From NCBI RefSeq assembly GCF_000717245.1, contig NZ_JNYQ01000004.1, positions 248,001 to 312,000 of the forward strand: a DNA stretch of 64,000 bases. Direction: 5' to 3'. This document shows positions 49,161 to 57,478 of the stretch, one piece after another (within the stretch, counting starts at the first letter, position 1; each line of letters begins with the position of its first letter). Below the pieces are notes generated by a model. It was not told the DNA's origin. It ran no database searches and was given only the letters and a program-made list of their open reading frames with translations. This stretch comes from Kitasatospora papulosa (GTDB lineage Bacteria; Actinomycetota; Actinomycetes; Streptomycetales; Streptomycetaceae). A program made the translations under genes and the position numbers.

Positions 49161-49530
49161 CGGTGCTCGCAATCTTGACTCGTCCGCCCTTGAAGCAGAG
49201 GTGACGCACGGTCACGTGAAATGGGCACCCCGCCCTGATGTGCACCGTACGGCTTCCGACCATTCCAGCGCTTTTGAGAGGGGGCCGTGCATCAACCGCT
49301 CCGCCACTCGAACGAGTGAACCGCAATCCGGAGTTGGCGAACAAGTCTCCCCAGTGGCGCCGCACGGCATGCACGGGTGGCCGGGTGGAAGTTCGGGCCA
49401 GGCTTTGGGAGTATGCCCGCCCGCATATGCACCGAGCACGGGATCGCGCCACCCAGGGCCATCTGACCTGCTCGTACGGCCCGGCCGAGGAGCGTGCGGG
49501 CACCGTGAAGACATCGTGCAGACTGACCGG
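49161..49530. promoter_or_regulatory. Divergent promoter region of the conservon
   Basis: A 370-nt gap without a gene between the conservon and the phosphatase gene. It contains a perfect palindrome CACTCGAACGAGTG (49305-49318) and GTGAC-N5-GTCAC near 49201-49215. Either may be an operator for the conservon or the phosphatase gene. Confidence 0.5.
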
Positions 49531-50316
49531 ATGCGTATCGAACTCGCCACCGCGCCGGGCAGCTCCGAACGCCCCAACGAGGACTGGGCGTCGACCGCCG
49601 TCCCCGCAGCAGGACGGGGTGGCGCGCTCGTCCTGCTGGACGGGGTCACGCCACCACAGGACGACGACGGCTGTGTGCACACGGTTCCCTGGTTCACCGC
49701 GCGGCTCGGCGGGGCCCTGGTCGAACTGTCCGCTTCGCGAAGGGATCTGACGCTGTCCGAGATCCTCGCGGAGTCCATCCGGCGTACCGCCGACGCACAC
49801 CGCTCCTCGTGTGACCTTTCTCACCCGCGCACGCCTCAGGCAACCGCGGTCCTGGCGCGTTGGGATCAGGAGAGGGTCGAGCACCTGGTGCTCTCCGACT
49901 CGGCCCTGCTCGTCGAGGCGCCCGACGGCACGGTCCGGCCGCTCCTCGACGACCGTCTCGACCGGCTGCCCCCGGGCCTGCTCGCCTCGGAGGAGATCGC
50001 GGACACGCGTGCGCGGAACAAGGAGGGCGGATTCTTCACGGCGGCCGCCGACCCTCTGGTGTCGTCACGCGCGGTGACCGGCGAGACGCCGCGGCAGGAG
50101 GTCCGGGCCCTCGCGGCGCTGACCGACGGGGCGAGCCGCTGGACGGAGAAGTTCCGGGAGGGCGACTGGACGGACACCGTGAAGGTGCTGCGCCAGGAGG
50201 GGCCGCAGGGGCTGATCGACCGCGTCAGGGACCTGGAGCGGGCCGACGTCGACCGCGTGCACCTGCGTCGCGGCAAGAGGCACGACGACGCCACGGCGCT
50301 CCTCGTGGAGCTGTAG
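49531..50316 (+). CDS. PP2C-like protein phosphatase
   Basis: 261 residues. Metal-binding motifs of the PP2C fold: RPNEDWAS near residue 14, VLLDGVTPP, and the final HDDATALLVEL. It is shorter than SpoIIE-type phosphatases and has no sensor domain. ATG at 49531, with only a weak Shine-Dalgarno. It is divergent from the conservon and may act on it or elsewhere (inference). Confidence 0.82.
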   Translation: MRIELATAPGSSERPNEDWASTAVPAAGRGGALVLLDGVTPPQDDDGCVHTVPWFTARLGGALVELSASRRDLTLSEILAESIRRTADAHRSSCDLSHPRTPQATAVLARWDQERVEHLVLSDSALLVEAPDGTVRPLLDDRLDRLPPGLLASEEIADTRARNKEGGFFTAAADPLVSSRAVTGETPRQEVRALAALTDGASRWTEKFREGDWTDTVKVLRQEGPQGLIDRVRDLERADVDRVHLRRGKRHDDATALLVEL

Positions 50317-50346
50317 CCGCCGGCGGGGCGGCTCACCCCGCCCGGG

Positions 50347-50844
50347 TCACTCCTCCGCGCGCTCGTTCAAGTGGTGCAGGAGGCGGGCGAGTTCCGCGAC
50401 CTCCCCACGGTCCCAGCCCGCGAGCTTGCGGGCGTACCGGCCACGCCGGGCGTCACGGACGCTGCGGAAGCGCGCGAGGCCGTCGTCCGTGAGGTGGACG
50501 AGCGACGCCCGGCCGTCCGCCGGGTCGGTCTCCCGTGCCACCAGCCCGAGGCCCTCCAGGGCCCGCAACTGGCGGCTCATGGTCGCCTTCCCGACGCCGA
50601 AGTAGGCGGCGAGATCCGTGGCGCGCTGCCGTCCAGCGGACTCCAGCCGCACGAGGAGTCCGTAGGCCGCGGCCTCCAGGTCCGGATGGACCTCGCGGGC
50701 CATCTCCCCGGAGTTGGCCCGCGCCCGGCGGAGGAAGACCGCCAACTCGCGCTCCAGGGCCAGGAACTCATGGTCCACACCAGTTCCGGCCGTCGCGCCC
50801 GGTTCACCGCCGTTTCCGCTCCCGTGCACGTCAGCACCCCTCAT
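50347..50844 (-). CDS. MarR-family transcriptional regulator
   Basis: 165 residues. Winged HTH with TDLAAYFGVGKATMSRQLRALEGLGLVAR and the wing DPADGRASLVHLT. ATG at 50844 behind GGGAAAG, with a GTG five codons later (AGGGG upstream) as an alternative. The palindrome at 50860-50874 directly in front indicates autoregulation; the divergent lysozyme gene may be a target. Confidence 0.9.
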   Translation of the reverse strand: MRGADVHGSGNGGEPGATAGTGVDHEFLALERELAVFLRRARANSGEMAREVHPDLEAAAYGLLVRLESAGRQRATDLAAYFGVGKATMSRQLRALEGLGLVARETDPADGRASLVHLTDDGLARFRSVRDARRGRYARKLAGWDRGEVAELARLLHHLNERAEE

Positions 50845-50859
50845 ACGCTTTCCCGCCGA

Positions 50860-50874
50860 TGAAAGTTTCTTTCA
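50860..50874. promoter_or_regulatory. MarR-type operator
   Basis: TGAAAG-TTT-CTTTCA, a perfect 15-bp inverted repeat, 15 nt upstream of the MarR start. It probably overlaps the core promoter. Confidence 0.7.
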
Positions 50875-51080
50875 ACTGGGGCCATCGCCGCAGTTGGGCC
50901 AGTATTTCGCAGGCGTAGACCTCCGGCAGTGGCCGGACCCCCTTCCGGAGCACGGGTCTACGTGCGTAGCTTCATGAGTGCCATGAGTGGCATGTCCACA
51001 CCACGGCGCACGCACCGCAGGAGTGTCCCGCACCCGCTCCTGGGCCATGAGCTCCCCCACCGAGCCCTCGGAGGCACGCA

Positions 51081-51911
51081 ATGCCCGTGCACAGATCCGG
51101 AACCTCAGCCCGCCGCCCCCGCCTCTTCGCGGCAGGCACCCTCCTCGCCGCACTCACCCTCCTGTTCACCCTGCCCGGCACGGCCTCCGCGGCCGACCTC
51201 CCCGAACGGGGCACGGCGAGGATGGGGCAGGGAGTCATCGCCCACGACGGCCAGGGCGGCGGCGCGCCGACCGGCACGAGGGCCGTCCAGACCGAGGGCG
51301 TGGACGTCAGCGGCCACCAGGGCGACGTCGCCTGGGCGACGCTCTGGAACAGCGGCGTGAAGTGGGCCTACGTCAAGGCCACCGAGGGGACGTACTACAA
51401 GAACACGTACTTCACGCAGCAGTACAACGGTTCCTACAACATCGGCATGATCCGGGGCACTTACCACTTCGCCACCCCGGACACCACGAGCGGCGCCGCC
51501 CAGGCGAACTACTTCGTGGACAACGGCGGCGGCTGGTCCAGGGACGGCAGGACACTTCCCGGCGTGCTGGACATCGAGTGGAATCCGTACGGTGCGCAGT
51601 GCTACGGCAAGACCCAGGCCGGGATGGTCGCCTGGATCCGCGACTTCGTGAACACCTACAAGGCGCGCACCGGGCGTGACGCGGTGATCTACACCGCGAC
51701 CAGCTGGTGGAAGGACTGCACGGGCAACAACGCGGGCTTCGGCGCCACCAACCCGCTCTGGGTGGCGCGGTACAACACGACGGTCGGCGAACTCCCGGCC
51801 GGCTGGGGCTACTACACGATGTGGCAGTACACGTCGTCGGGCCCGACCGTCGGCGACCACAACCACTTCAACGGCGCCCTGGACCGCGTGGTGGCGCTCG
51901 CGAACGGCTGA
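51081..51911 (+). CDS. Secreted GH25 muramidase (lysozyme)
   Basis: 276 residues: signal peptide to about residue 37 (TASA|AD), a short propeptide, then a GH25 Chalaropsis-type muramidase. The active-site Asp/Glu motif is VLDIEW; GVDVSGHQG and WQYTSSG are conserved ends of the barrel. It cleaves the beta-1,4 bond between MurNAc and GlcNAc, including O-acetylated wall. Followed by a terminator at 51967-52001. Confidence 0.95.
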   Translation: MPVHRSGTSARRPRLFAAGTLLAALTLLFTLPGTASAADLPERGTARMGQGVIAHDGQGGGAPTGTRAVQTEGVDVSGHQGDVAWATLWNSGVKWAYVKATEGTYYKNTYFTQQYNGSYNIGMIRGTYHFATPDTTSGAAQANYFVDNGGGWSRDGRTLPGVLDIEWNPYGAQCYGKTQAGMVAWIRDFVNTYKARTGRDAVIYTATSWWKDCTGNNAGFGATNPLWVARYNTTVGELPAGWGYYTMWQYTSSGPTVGDHNHFNGALDRVVALANG

Positions 51912-51918
51912 TCCTCCC

Positions 51919-51961
51919 GCACGACGCACGACCACGACCACGACGCACGACGCACGACGCA
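51919..51961. repeat. Short tandem repeat after the lysozyme gene
   Basis: Degenerate ACGACGC/ACGACC heptamers repeated about six times between the stop codon and the terminator. It is simple sequence with no coding potential. Confidence 0.75.
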
Positions 51962-51966
51962 GGACC

Positions 51967-52001
51967 GGGCCCCGGTGACCAGCTCCAGGTCACCGGGGCC
52001 C
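51967..52001 (+). terminator. Terminator of the GH25 gene
   Basis: A perfect 14-bp stem (GGGCCCCGGTGACC / GGTCACCGGGGCCC) with the loop AGCTCCA; no U-run. Confidence 0.85.
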
Positions 52002-52034
52002 GGCGTTGCACCTCACCCCGCTATGCACTCTGCG

Positions 52035-52053
52035 TATACATGCTGTGTATAGT
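52035..52053 (+). promoter_or_regulatory. Promoter/operator of the deacetylase gene
   Basis: TATACA-N5-TGTATA (52035-52051) overlaps a TATAGT -10 hexamer (52048-52053), about 50 nt before the gene. A regulator bound here would block the promoter. Its identity is unknown. Confidence 0.6.
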
Positions 52054-52105
52054 CGCGCCGTGCCGCACCGTCGGCGTGCGGCCGAGTCAGGGGAAGTGAC
52101 GTGCT

Positions 52106-52879
52106 GTGCCTGTTGTGCCCGGAAAGATGACGCCGTTCCGTCCGGGGTTGGCCGCCGCCCTGGTGACGGTGCTCACACTGACGCTCGGCGGCTGTGCGAT
52201 GGGGACCACGGCTCCCGCGTCCGCCCGCGCCGACGCCGCTTCCGACGCCAAGGGGTCGTTCGGACAGGTGGACTGCCGGAAGGCCAAGTGCATCGCGCTG
52301 ACGTTCGACGCGGGGCCGGCGAAGGACACTCCGCGCCTCCTGGACGTGCTCAAGGAGAAGCGGGTTCCCGCCACGTTCTTCCTGCTGGGCAGGGACCACG
52401 TGCTGAAGCACCCGGAGACGGTGCGGCGCATCGAGGACGAGGGCCACGAGGTCGCCAACCACACCTGGTCCCACGAGATCCTGACCGACAAGGAGCCCGG
52501 TGAGATACGGGCCGAGCTGGAGAGGACGCAGCTCGCGATCGAGGACGTCACCGGGAAGCGGCCCCGGCTGATGCGTCCCCCGCAGGGCCGCACGGACGCC
52601 ACCGTCTCGGAGGTCTGCGAGGAGCTCGGGCTCTCCCAGGTCCTGTGGAGCGCGACCGCCAAGGACTACTCCACGAACGACTCCGCGCTGATCAGGAAGC
52701 GGATACTCGACCAGGCCGGCAAGGACGGGATCATCCTGCTGCACGACATCTACGAGGGCACGGTCCCCGCGGTGCCGGGCATCATCGACACGCTGAAGGA
52801 GCGGGGCTACACCTTCGTGACCGTCCCCCAGCTGATGGCCCCGGCGGAGCCGCGGCCCGGCACGGTGTACCGCCCCTGA
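52106..52879 (+). CDS. Polysaccharide deacetylase lipoprotein (CE4/NodB)
   Basis: 257 residues with a lipobox (LGGC) about 30 residues in. CE4 motifs: TFDAGP (the usual second, metal-binding Asp is Ala, a known variant), HTWSHE with the two metal His, RPPQGR and ILLHDI. Likely substrates are peptidoglycan or chitin-like glycans outside the membrane. The GTG at 52106 lies 9 nt after GGGGAAG; an ATG seven codons later is an alternative. Confidence 0.9.
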   Translation: MPVVPGKMTPFRPGLAAALVTVLTLTLGGCAMGTTAPASARADAASDAKGSFGQVDCRKAKCIALTFDAGPAKDTPRLLDVLKEKRVPATFFLLGRDHVLKHPETVRRIEDEGHEVANHTWSHEILTDKEPGEIRAELERTQLAIEDVTGKRPRLMRPPQGRTDATVSEVCEELGLSQVLWSATAKDYSTNDSALIRKRILDQAGKDGIILLHDIYEGTVPAVPGIIDTLKERGYTFVTVPQLMAPAEPRPGTVYRP

Positions 52880-52896
52880 CCGGCTCCGCACGCGGA

Positions 52897-52928
52897 ACGG
52901 TCCGCCCTCCCGGGGGAGGACGGACCGT
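52897..52928. terminator. Bidirectional terminator
   Basis: A 14-bp stem with one mismatch (ACGGTCCGCCCTCC / GGAGGACGGACCGT) and a CGGG loop, between the convergent deacetylase and lon genes. Confidence 0.75.
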
Positions 52929-52974
52929 CCGTACCGGCCGTCGGCGTGATGCCACGCCCGTCACAGCATGGCGC

Positions 52975-55410
52975 CTACGCGGCGGCCGGGAGCCTGTCCT
53001 GCGCCCTGGCCGAGGCCGGGGCGAGGGCGATCTCCAGCACCTGGCGGACGTCGGTCACCGGGTGGACGTCCAGGGTGTCGAGGACCTCCGCCGGCACGTC
53101 GTCCAGGTCGGCCTCGTTGCGCTGGGGGATCACCACGGTGGTGATGCCCGCGCGGTGGGCGGCCAGCAGCTTCTGCTTCAGACCGCCGATCGGCAGCACC
53201 CGTCCCGTCAGCGACACCTCACCGGTCATCGCCACGTCCGTGCGGACCAGCCGTCCGGAGAGCAGCGAGGCCAGCGCGGTGGTCAGGGTGATGCCGGCGC
53301 TCGGGCCGTCCTTCGGGACCGCGCCCGCCGGGAAGTGGATGTGCACGCCCCGGTCCTTCAGGTCGGCGACCGGAAGTTCCAGCTCCGCCCCGTGCGAGCG
53401 CAGGAAGCTCAGGGCGATCTGCGCGGACTCCTTCATGACGTCGCCGAGCTGGCCGGTCAGGGTCAGTCCGGACGCCCCGGTCTCCGGGTCGGCGAGCGAG
53501 GCCTCGACGAACAGCACGTCACCGCCCGCGCCCGTCACCGCGAGCCCGGTGGCCACGCCCGGCACCGCGGTGCGGCGCCCGGCCGGGTCCTGGGCGGACT
53601 CGGGAACGTGGTGCGGCCGTCCGATCAGTCCCCGCAGATCCTGCTCGGACACCGTGAACGGGAGCTCCCGCTCACCCAGTTCGTGCTGGGCCGCGACCTT
53701 GCGCAGCAGCCGGGCGACGGACCGCTCCAGGTTCCGCACCCCGGCCTCCCGGGTGTACTCGCCCGCCAGCTTGCGCAGTGCGGACTCGTCGAGACCGACC
53801 TCGTCCTCCTGCAGACCGGCACGCTCCAGCTGGTGCGGGAGCAGGTGGTCACGGGCGATGACGACCTTCTCGTCCTCGGTGTAGCCGTCGAGCGTGACCA
53901 GCTCCATGCGGTCGAGCAGGGCCTCGGGGATGGCGTCGAGAACGTTCGCCGTGGCGAGGAACACGACGTCGCTGAGGTCGAGTTCGACCTCCAGGTAGTG
54001 GTCGCGGAAGGTGTGGTTCTGCGCCGGGTCGAGCACTTCGAGCAGGGCGGCCGCCGGATCGCCCCGGAAGTCGGATCCGACCTTGTCGATCTCGTCGAGC
54101 AGGACGACGGGGTTCATCGATCCGGCTTCCTTGACCGCCCGGACGATGCGCCCGGGAAGCGCGCCGACGTACGTACGCCGGTGACCCCGGATCTCCGCCT
54201 CGTCCCGCACACCGCCGAGCGCGACGCGGACGAACTTGCGCCCCATGGCGTGCGCCACGGACTCGCCGAGGGAGGTCTTGCCCACGCCGGGCGGGCCGAC
54301 CAGGGCCAGCACGGCGCCGCCGCGGCGTCCGCCGACCACACCGAGCCCGCGGTCGGTACGCCGCTTGCGCACCGCGAGGTACTCGGTGATGCGCTCCTTC
54401 ACGTCGCCGAGGCCCGCGTGTTCGGCGTCGAGGATCTCCCGTGCGCCGCGGATGTCGTAGGCGTCCTCGGTGCGCTCGTTCCAGGGGAGCTCGAGGACGG
54501 TGTCCAGCCAGGTGCGGATCCAGGACCCCTCGGGGCTCTGGTCGGAGGCGCGCTCCAGCTTCTCGACCTCCTTGAGGGCGGCCTCACGGACGTGTCCGGG
54601 GAGGTCGGCGGCCTCGACGCGGGCCCGGTAGTCGTCGGACTCGTCGCCGGAGCCGGACTCGCCGTTGAGCTCGGAGAGCTCCTTGCGCACGGCGTCGAGC
54701 TGTCGCCGCAGCAGGAATTCACGCTGCTGCTTGTCGACGCCCTCCTGGACGTCCTTGGCGATGGACTCGGCGACGTCCTGCTCGGCGAGGTGTTCGCCGA
54801 GCCACTGGATGGCCAGCTTCAGCCGGGCCACCGCGTCGGCGGTCTCCAGCAGCTGGACCTTCTGCGCGGTGGTGAGGAAGGGCGAGTAACCGGAGTTGTC
54901 GGCGAGGGCGGAGATGTCGTCGATCTGCTGGACCCGGTCCACGACCTGCCAGGCACCGCGCTTCTTCAGCCAGCTGGTCGCGAGGGCCTTGTACTCCTTG
55001 GCCAGCTCGGCGGCGGAGCCGGGCAGGGGGTCGGGCACGGGCACGTCGATCCGGGTGCCCTCCACCCACAGGGCGTTGCCGGGGCCGCTGGTCCCGGCGC
55101 CGATGCGCACCCGGTCACGGGCGCGGATGAGGGCGCCCGGGTCCCCGTCGGAGAGCCGCCCGACCTGTTCCACGGTGCCCAGGACGCCGGTCCCGGTGTA
55201 GTTCCCGTCGATGCGCGGCACGAGCAGCACCTCGGGCTTGCCGCCCCCCGGCCGCGCGACGGCCTGCGCGGCCTCCACGGCGGCGCGCACCTCCGCGTCC
55301 GACAGATCGAGCGGTACCACCATTCCGGGCAGTACGACCTCGTCGTCCAGCGGCAGCACGGGCAGGTCGATCGGCGTGGACGTCCTGGAGGCGTCGGATC
55401 CTTCAGTCAT
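52975..55410 (-). CDS. lon: ATP-dependent protease Lon
   Basis: 811 residues, full length. An N-terminal substrate domain (LPVLPLDDEVVLPGM) precedes the AAA+ module with Walker A GPPGVGKTS and Walker B VVLLDEIDK, and the C-terminal protease with the Ser-Lys dyad (S in PKDGPSAGIT; K in GGLKQKLLAAHRAG). It degrades misfolded and regulatory proteins. The HAIR-like site at 55433-55451 upstream implies HspR control, as recorded for streptomycete lon. ATG at 55410 behind AAGGGGAGA. Confidence 0.97.
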   Translation of the reverse strand: MTEGSDASRTSTPIDLPVLPLDDEVVLPGMVVPLDLSDAEVRAAVEAAQAVARPGGGKPEVLLVPRIDGNYTGTGVLGTVEQVGRLSDGDPGALIRARDRVRIGAGTSGPGNALWVEGTRIDVPVPDPLPGSAAELAKEYKALATSWLKKRGAWQVVDRVQQIDDISALADNSGYSPFLTTAQKVQLLETADAVARLKLAIQWLGEHLAEQDVAESIAKDVQEGVDKQQREFLLRRQLDAVRKELSELNGESGSGDESDDYRARVEAADLPGHVREAALKEVEKLERASDQSPEGSWIRTWLDTVLELPWNERTEDAYDIRGAREILDAEHAGLGDVKERITEYLAVRKRRTDRGLGVVGGRRGGAVLALVGPPGVGKTSLGESVAHAMGRKFVRVALGGVRDEAEIRGHRRTYVGALPGRIVRAVKEAGSMNPVVLLDEIDKVGSDFRGDPAAALLEVLDPAQNHTFRDHYLEVELDLSDVVFLATANVLDAIPEALLDRMELVTLDGYTEDEKVVIARDHLLPHQLERAGLQEDEVGLDESALRKLAGEYTREAGVRNLERSVARLLRKVAAQHELGERELPFTVSEQDLRGLIGRPHHVPESAQDPAGRRTAVPGVATGLAVTGAGGDVLFVEASLADPETGASGLTLTGQLGDVMKESAQIALSFLRSHGAELELPVADLKDRGVHIHFPAGAVPKDGPSAGITLTTALASLLSGRLVRTDVAMTGEVSLTGRVLPIGGLKQKLLAAHRAGITTVVIPQRNEADLDDVPAEVLDTLDVHPVTDVRQVLEIALAPASARAQDRLPAAA

Positions 55411-55432
55411 GATCTCCCCTTAGGCAGGCAAG

Positions 55433-55451
55433 TTGAGCTATGTGGACTCAA
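55433..55451 (-). promoter_or_regulatory. HAIR-type HspR-binding site upstream of lon
   Basis: TTGAGC-N7-ACTCAA, one base off the HAIR core TTGAGT-N7-ACTCAA, 22 nt before the lon start. HspR is the heat-shock repressor of dnaK, clpB and lon in Streptomyces (known for the family). The remaining gap to 55820 holds no gene or other clear signal. Confidence 0.8.
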
Positions 55452-55820
55452 TGCTTGTGAGCCCGGCAATGTTCCCCGCCTCGCGTTCGCTCTCAGCGAT
55501 CAGCAGTTCGCCGGCGCCCCCGTCTGCGGGAATCGCCCCAGCGGCACCCGCGGGGACGCCCGCTCCGCACCGCCGCGCGGGCGGCATCAGAGCCCCGGCC
55601 GCACCCGCCTCCACGGCAGCGCACGAAAAGGCCCGGCCATTCCCGGACCGGTCCGGGAGGACGCACCGGGGCGGCACCGGCACCACGGCCCCCGCGCGGG
55701 GCCCCAGGAGTGGGAGTGGGCAAAACGACTGGCCCGGGAGCCCCGGGCAGGGAAACATGGAACGGCCCGAGGGGAACCCGGGAGCCCGCCACCGCCTGCC
55801 GCAGACCGGAGAACGCGCCC

Positions 55821-56507
55821 ATGCCGTCCGCCACAGACGCCCACCGCCCCGTCGTCCTCGACCGGCGCGAGGGGCCGTTCGGCGAAGTCGTCCTGCGCGA
55901 GCGGGGCAGCGACTTCGAGATCATCGCCAACGGCTGCTTCCTGATGGACACCTCCGACGGGCGGTCCGAGCGGCTGCTGATCGACGCGGCGCTCGCGGCC
56001 CTGCCCGCCGACAGGCCGGAGCCGTCGGTGCTCATCGGCGGACTCGGCGTCGGGTTCTCGCTGGTCCGGGCCGCCGAGGAACCGCGCTGGGGCCGGATCG
56101 CGGTCGTCGAGCGCGAACAGGCCATCGTGGACTGGCACCTCGACGGCCCGCTCGGACGGATCTCCGGCGCGGCGCTCGCGGACCCCCGGACCGAGGTACT
56201 CCGCACGGACCTCGTCGACCACCTCCGGACGACCACGGAGCGTTACGACGCCCTGTGTCTGGACATCGACAACGGCCCCGACTGGACCGTCACCGAGGGC
56301 AACGGAAGCCTCTACTCGGCGGCTGGTGTCGAGGCCTGCCGGACGCGCCTGACGCCCGGCGGAGTGCTCGCCGTATGGTCCGCACAGCCGTCCGCCGAGT
56401 TCGAGTCAACCTTGCGGAATGCCGGATTCCGCGCAGTAACGACCGAAGAAGTAGCCGTTGCCCGAGGTGTGCCGGACGTGGTCCATCTCGCACTCCGGGG
56501 GGAGTGA
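55821..56507 (+). CDS. Spermidine-synthase-fold (SpeE-like) protein
   Basis: 228 residues with the class I methyltransferase-like fold of the aminopropyltransferases. SAM/dcSAM-site motifs: VLIGGLGVGFSLV and AVVEREQAIVDWH, then LCLDIDNGPDW. It is shorter than SpeE and lacks its N-terminal domain, so polyamine synthesis is uncertain; a related transferase is possible. ATG at 55821 behind CCGGAG. Confidence 0.82.
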   Translation: MPSATDAHRPVVLDRREGPFGEVVLRERGSDFEIIANGCFLMDTSDGRSERLLIDAALAALPADRPEPSVLIGGLGVGFSLVRAAEEPRWGRIAVVEREQAIVDWHLDGPLGRISGAALADPRTEVLRTDLVDHLRTTTERYDALCLDIDNGPDWTVTEGNGSLYSAAGVEACRTRLTPGGVLAVWSAQPSAEFESTLRNAGFRAVTTEEVAVARGVPDVVHLALRGE

Positions 56508-56740
56508 ACCCCCCACCCGGTATGCACGCCCCGGTCCCCCCATGGACCGGACACCGCGACTCGGCCGATCCGGACCCTTTCCCCGGGTAACACCTTCACG
56601 ACGGACAACACCCTGCGTAGCCGGAAGGCCTCCTCTGCCTTTACGCTGCTGACCGTCACAAGGGATCACCGACGACATCCACAAGCGATAACCGTGCCTC
56701 CGGAGGAATGGCCTCCGCGAGAACGGGCAGGGGCGGGGCG

Positions 56741-57478
56741 ATGGAACAGACACACACCACCCACAACGGCGTCGCGGCCACCCCGGGGGCTCAGCGCCGG
56801 GTGCTGGTGGTAGAGGACGACGCCACGATCGTCGACGCCATCTCCGCCCGGTTGCGGGCCGAGGGCTTCCTGGTGCAGACGGCTCTCGACGGCCCGGCGG
56901 CCGTGGACGCGGCCGAGGCCTGGCAGCCCGACCTGATGGTGCTCGACATCATGCTTCCCGGCTTCGACGGCCTGGAGGTCTGCCGTCGTGTGCAGGCCCA
57001 GCGCCCGGTCCCGGTCCTGATGCTCACCGCACGCGACGACGAGACCGACATGCTCGTGGGACTCGGTGTCGGCGCCGACGACTACATGACCAAGCCGTTC
57101 TCCATGCGGGAACTGGCGGCGCGGGTCCACGTCCTGCTGCGCCGGGTGGAACGGGCCGCGCTGGCCGCGGTGACCCCGCGCAGCGGGATCCTGCGCCTCG
57201 GCGAGCTGGAGATCGACCACGCGCAGCGCCGTGTCAGGGTGCGCGCCGACGACGTCCACCTCACCCCGACCGAGTTCGATCTGCTGGTCTGCCTGGCCAA
57301 CACCCCGCGAGCGGTGCTGTCCCGGGAACAGCTGCTGGCCGAGGTCTGGGACTGGGCGGACGCCTCCGGGACCCGCACGGTCGACAGCCACATCAAGGCT
57401 CTGCGCCGGAAGATCGGTGCCGAGCGGATCCGTACCGTGCACGGCGTCGGCTACGCCCTGGAGACCCCCGCGCCATGA
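56741..57478 (+). CDS. OmpR/PhoB-family response regulator
   Basis: 245 residues: receiver domain with VVEDDA, phospho-Asp in LMVLDIMLPGFDG and Lys in MTKPF; then a winged-helix DNA-binding domain (LTPTEFDLLVCLANTP, RTVDSHIKALRRKIG). The ATG at 56741 has GGGGCGGGG in front; an ATG 11 codons upstream has its GGAGGA too close. It overlaps the kinase start (ATGA) and so forms a two-component pair. Confidence 0.93.
   Translation: MEQTHTTHNGVAATPGAQRRVLVVEDDATIVDAISARLRAEGFLVQTALDGPAAVDAAEAWQPDLMVLDIMLPGFDGLEVCRRVQAQRPVPVLMLTARDDETDMLVGLGVGADDYMTKPFSMRELAARVHVLLRRVERAALAAVTPRSGILRLGELEIDHAQRRVRVRADDVHLTPTEFDLLVCLANTPRAVLSREQLLAEVWDWADASGTRTVDSHIKALRRKIGAERIRTVHGVGYALETPAP

Noticed and set aside
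51919..51961. CRISPR-like repeat
   Set aside because: The units are short, contiguous and without spacers; it is a simple tandem repeat.
52645..55944. 1099-codon plus-strand open frame
   Set aside because: It lies antisense to lon, whose motifs are unmistakable; long antisense frames are usual in such GC-rich DNA.
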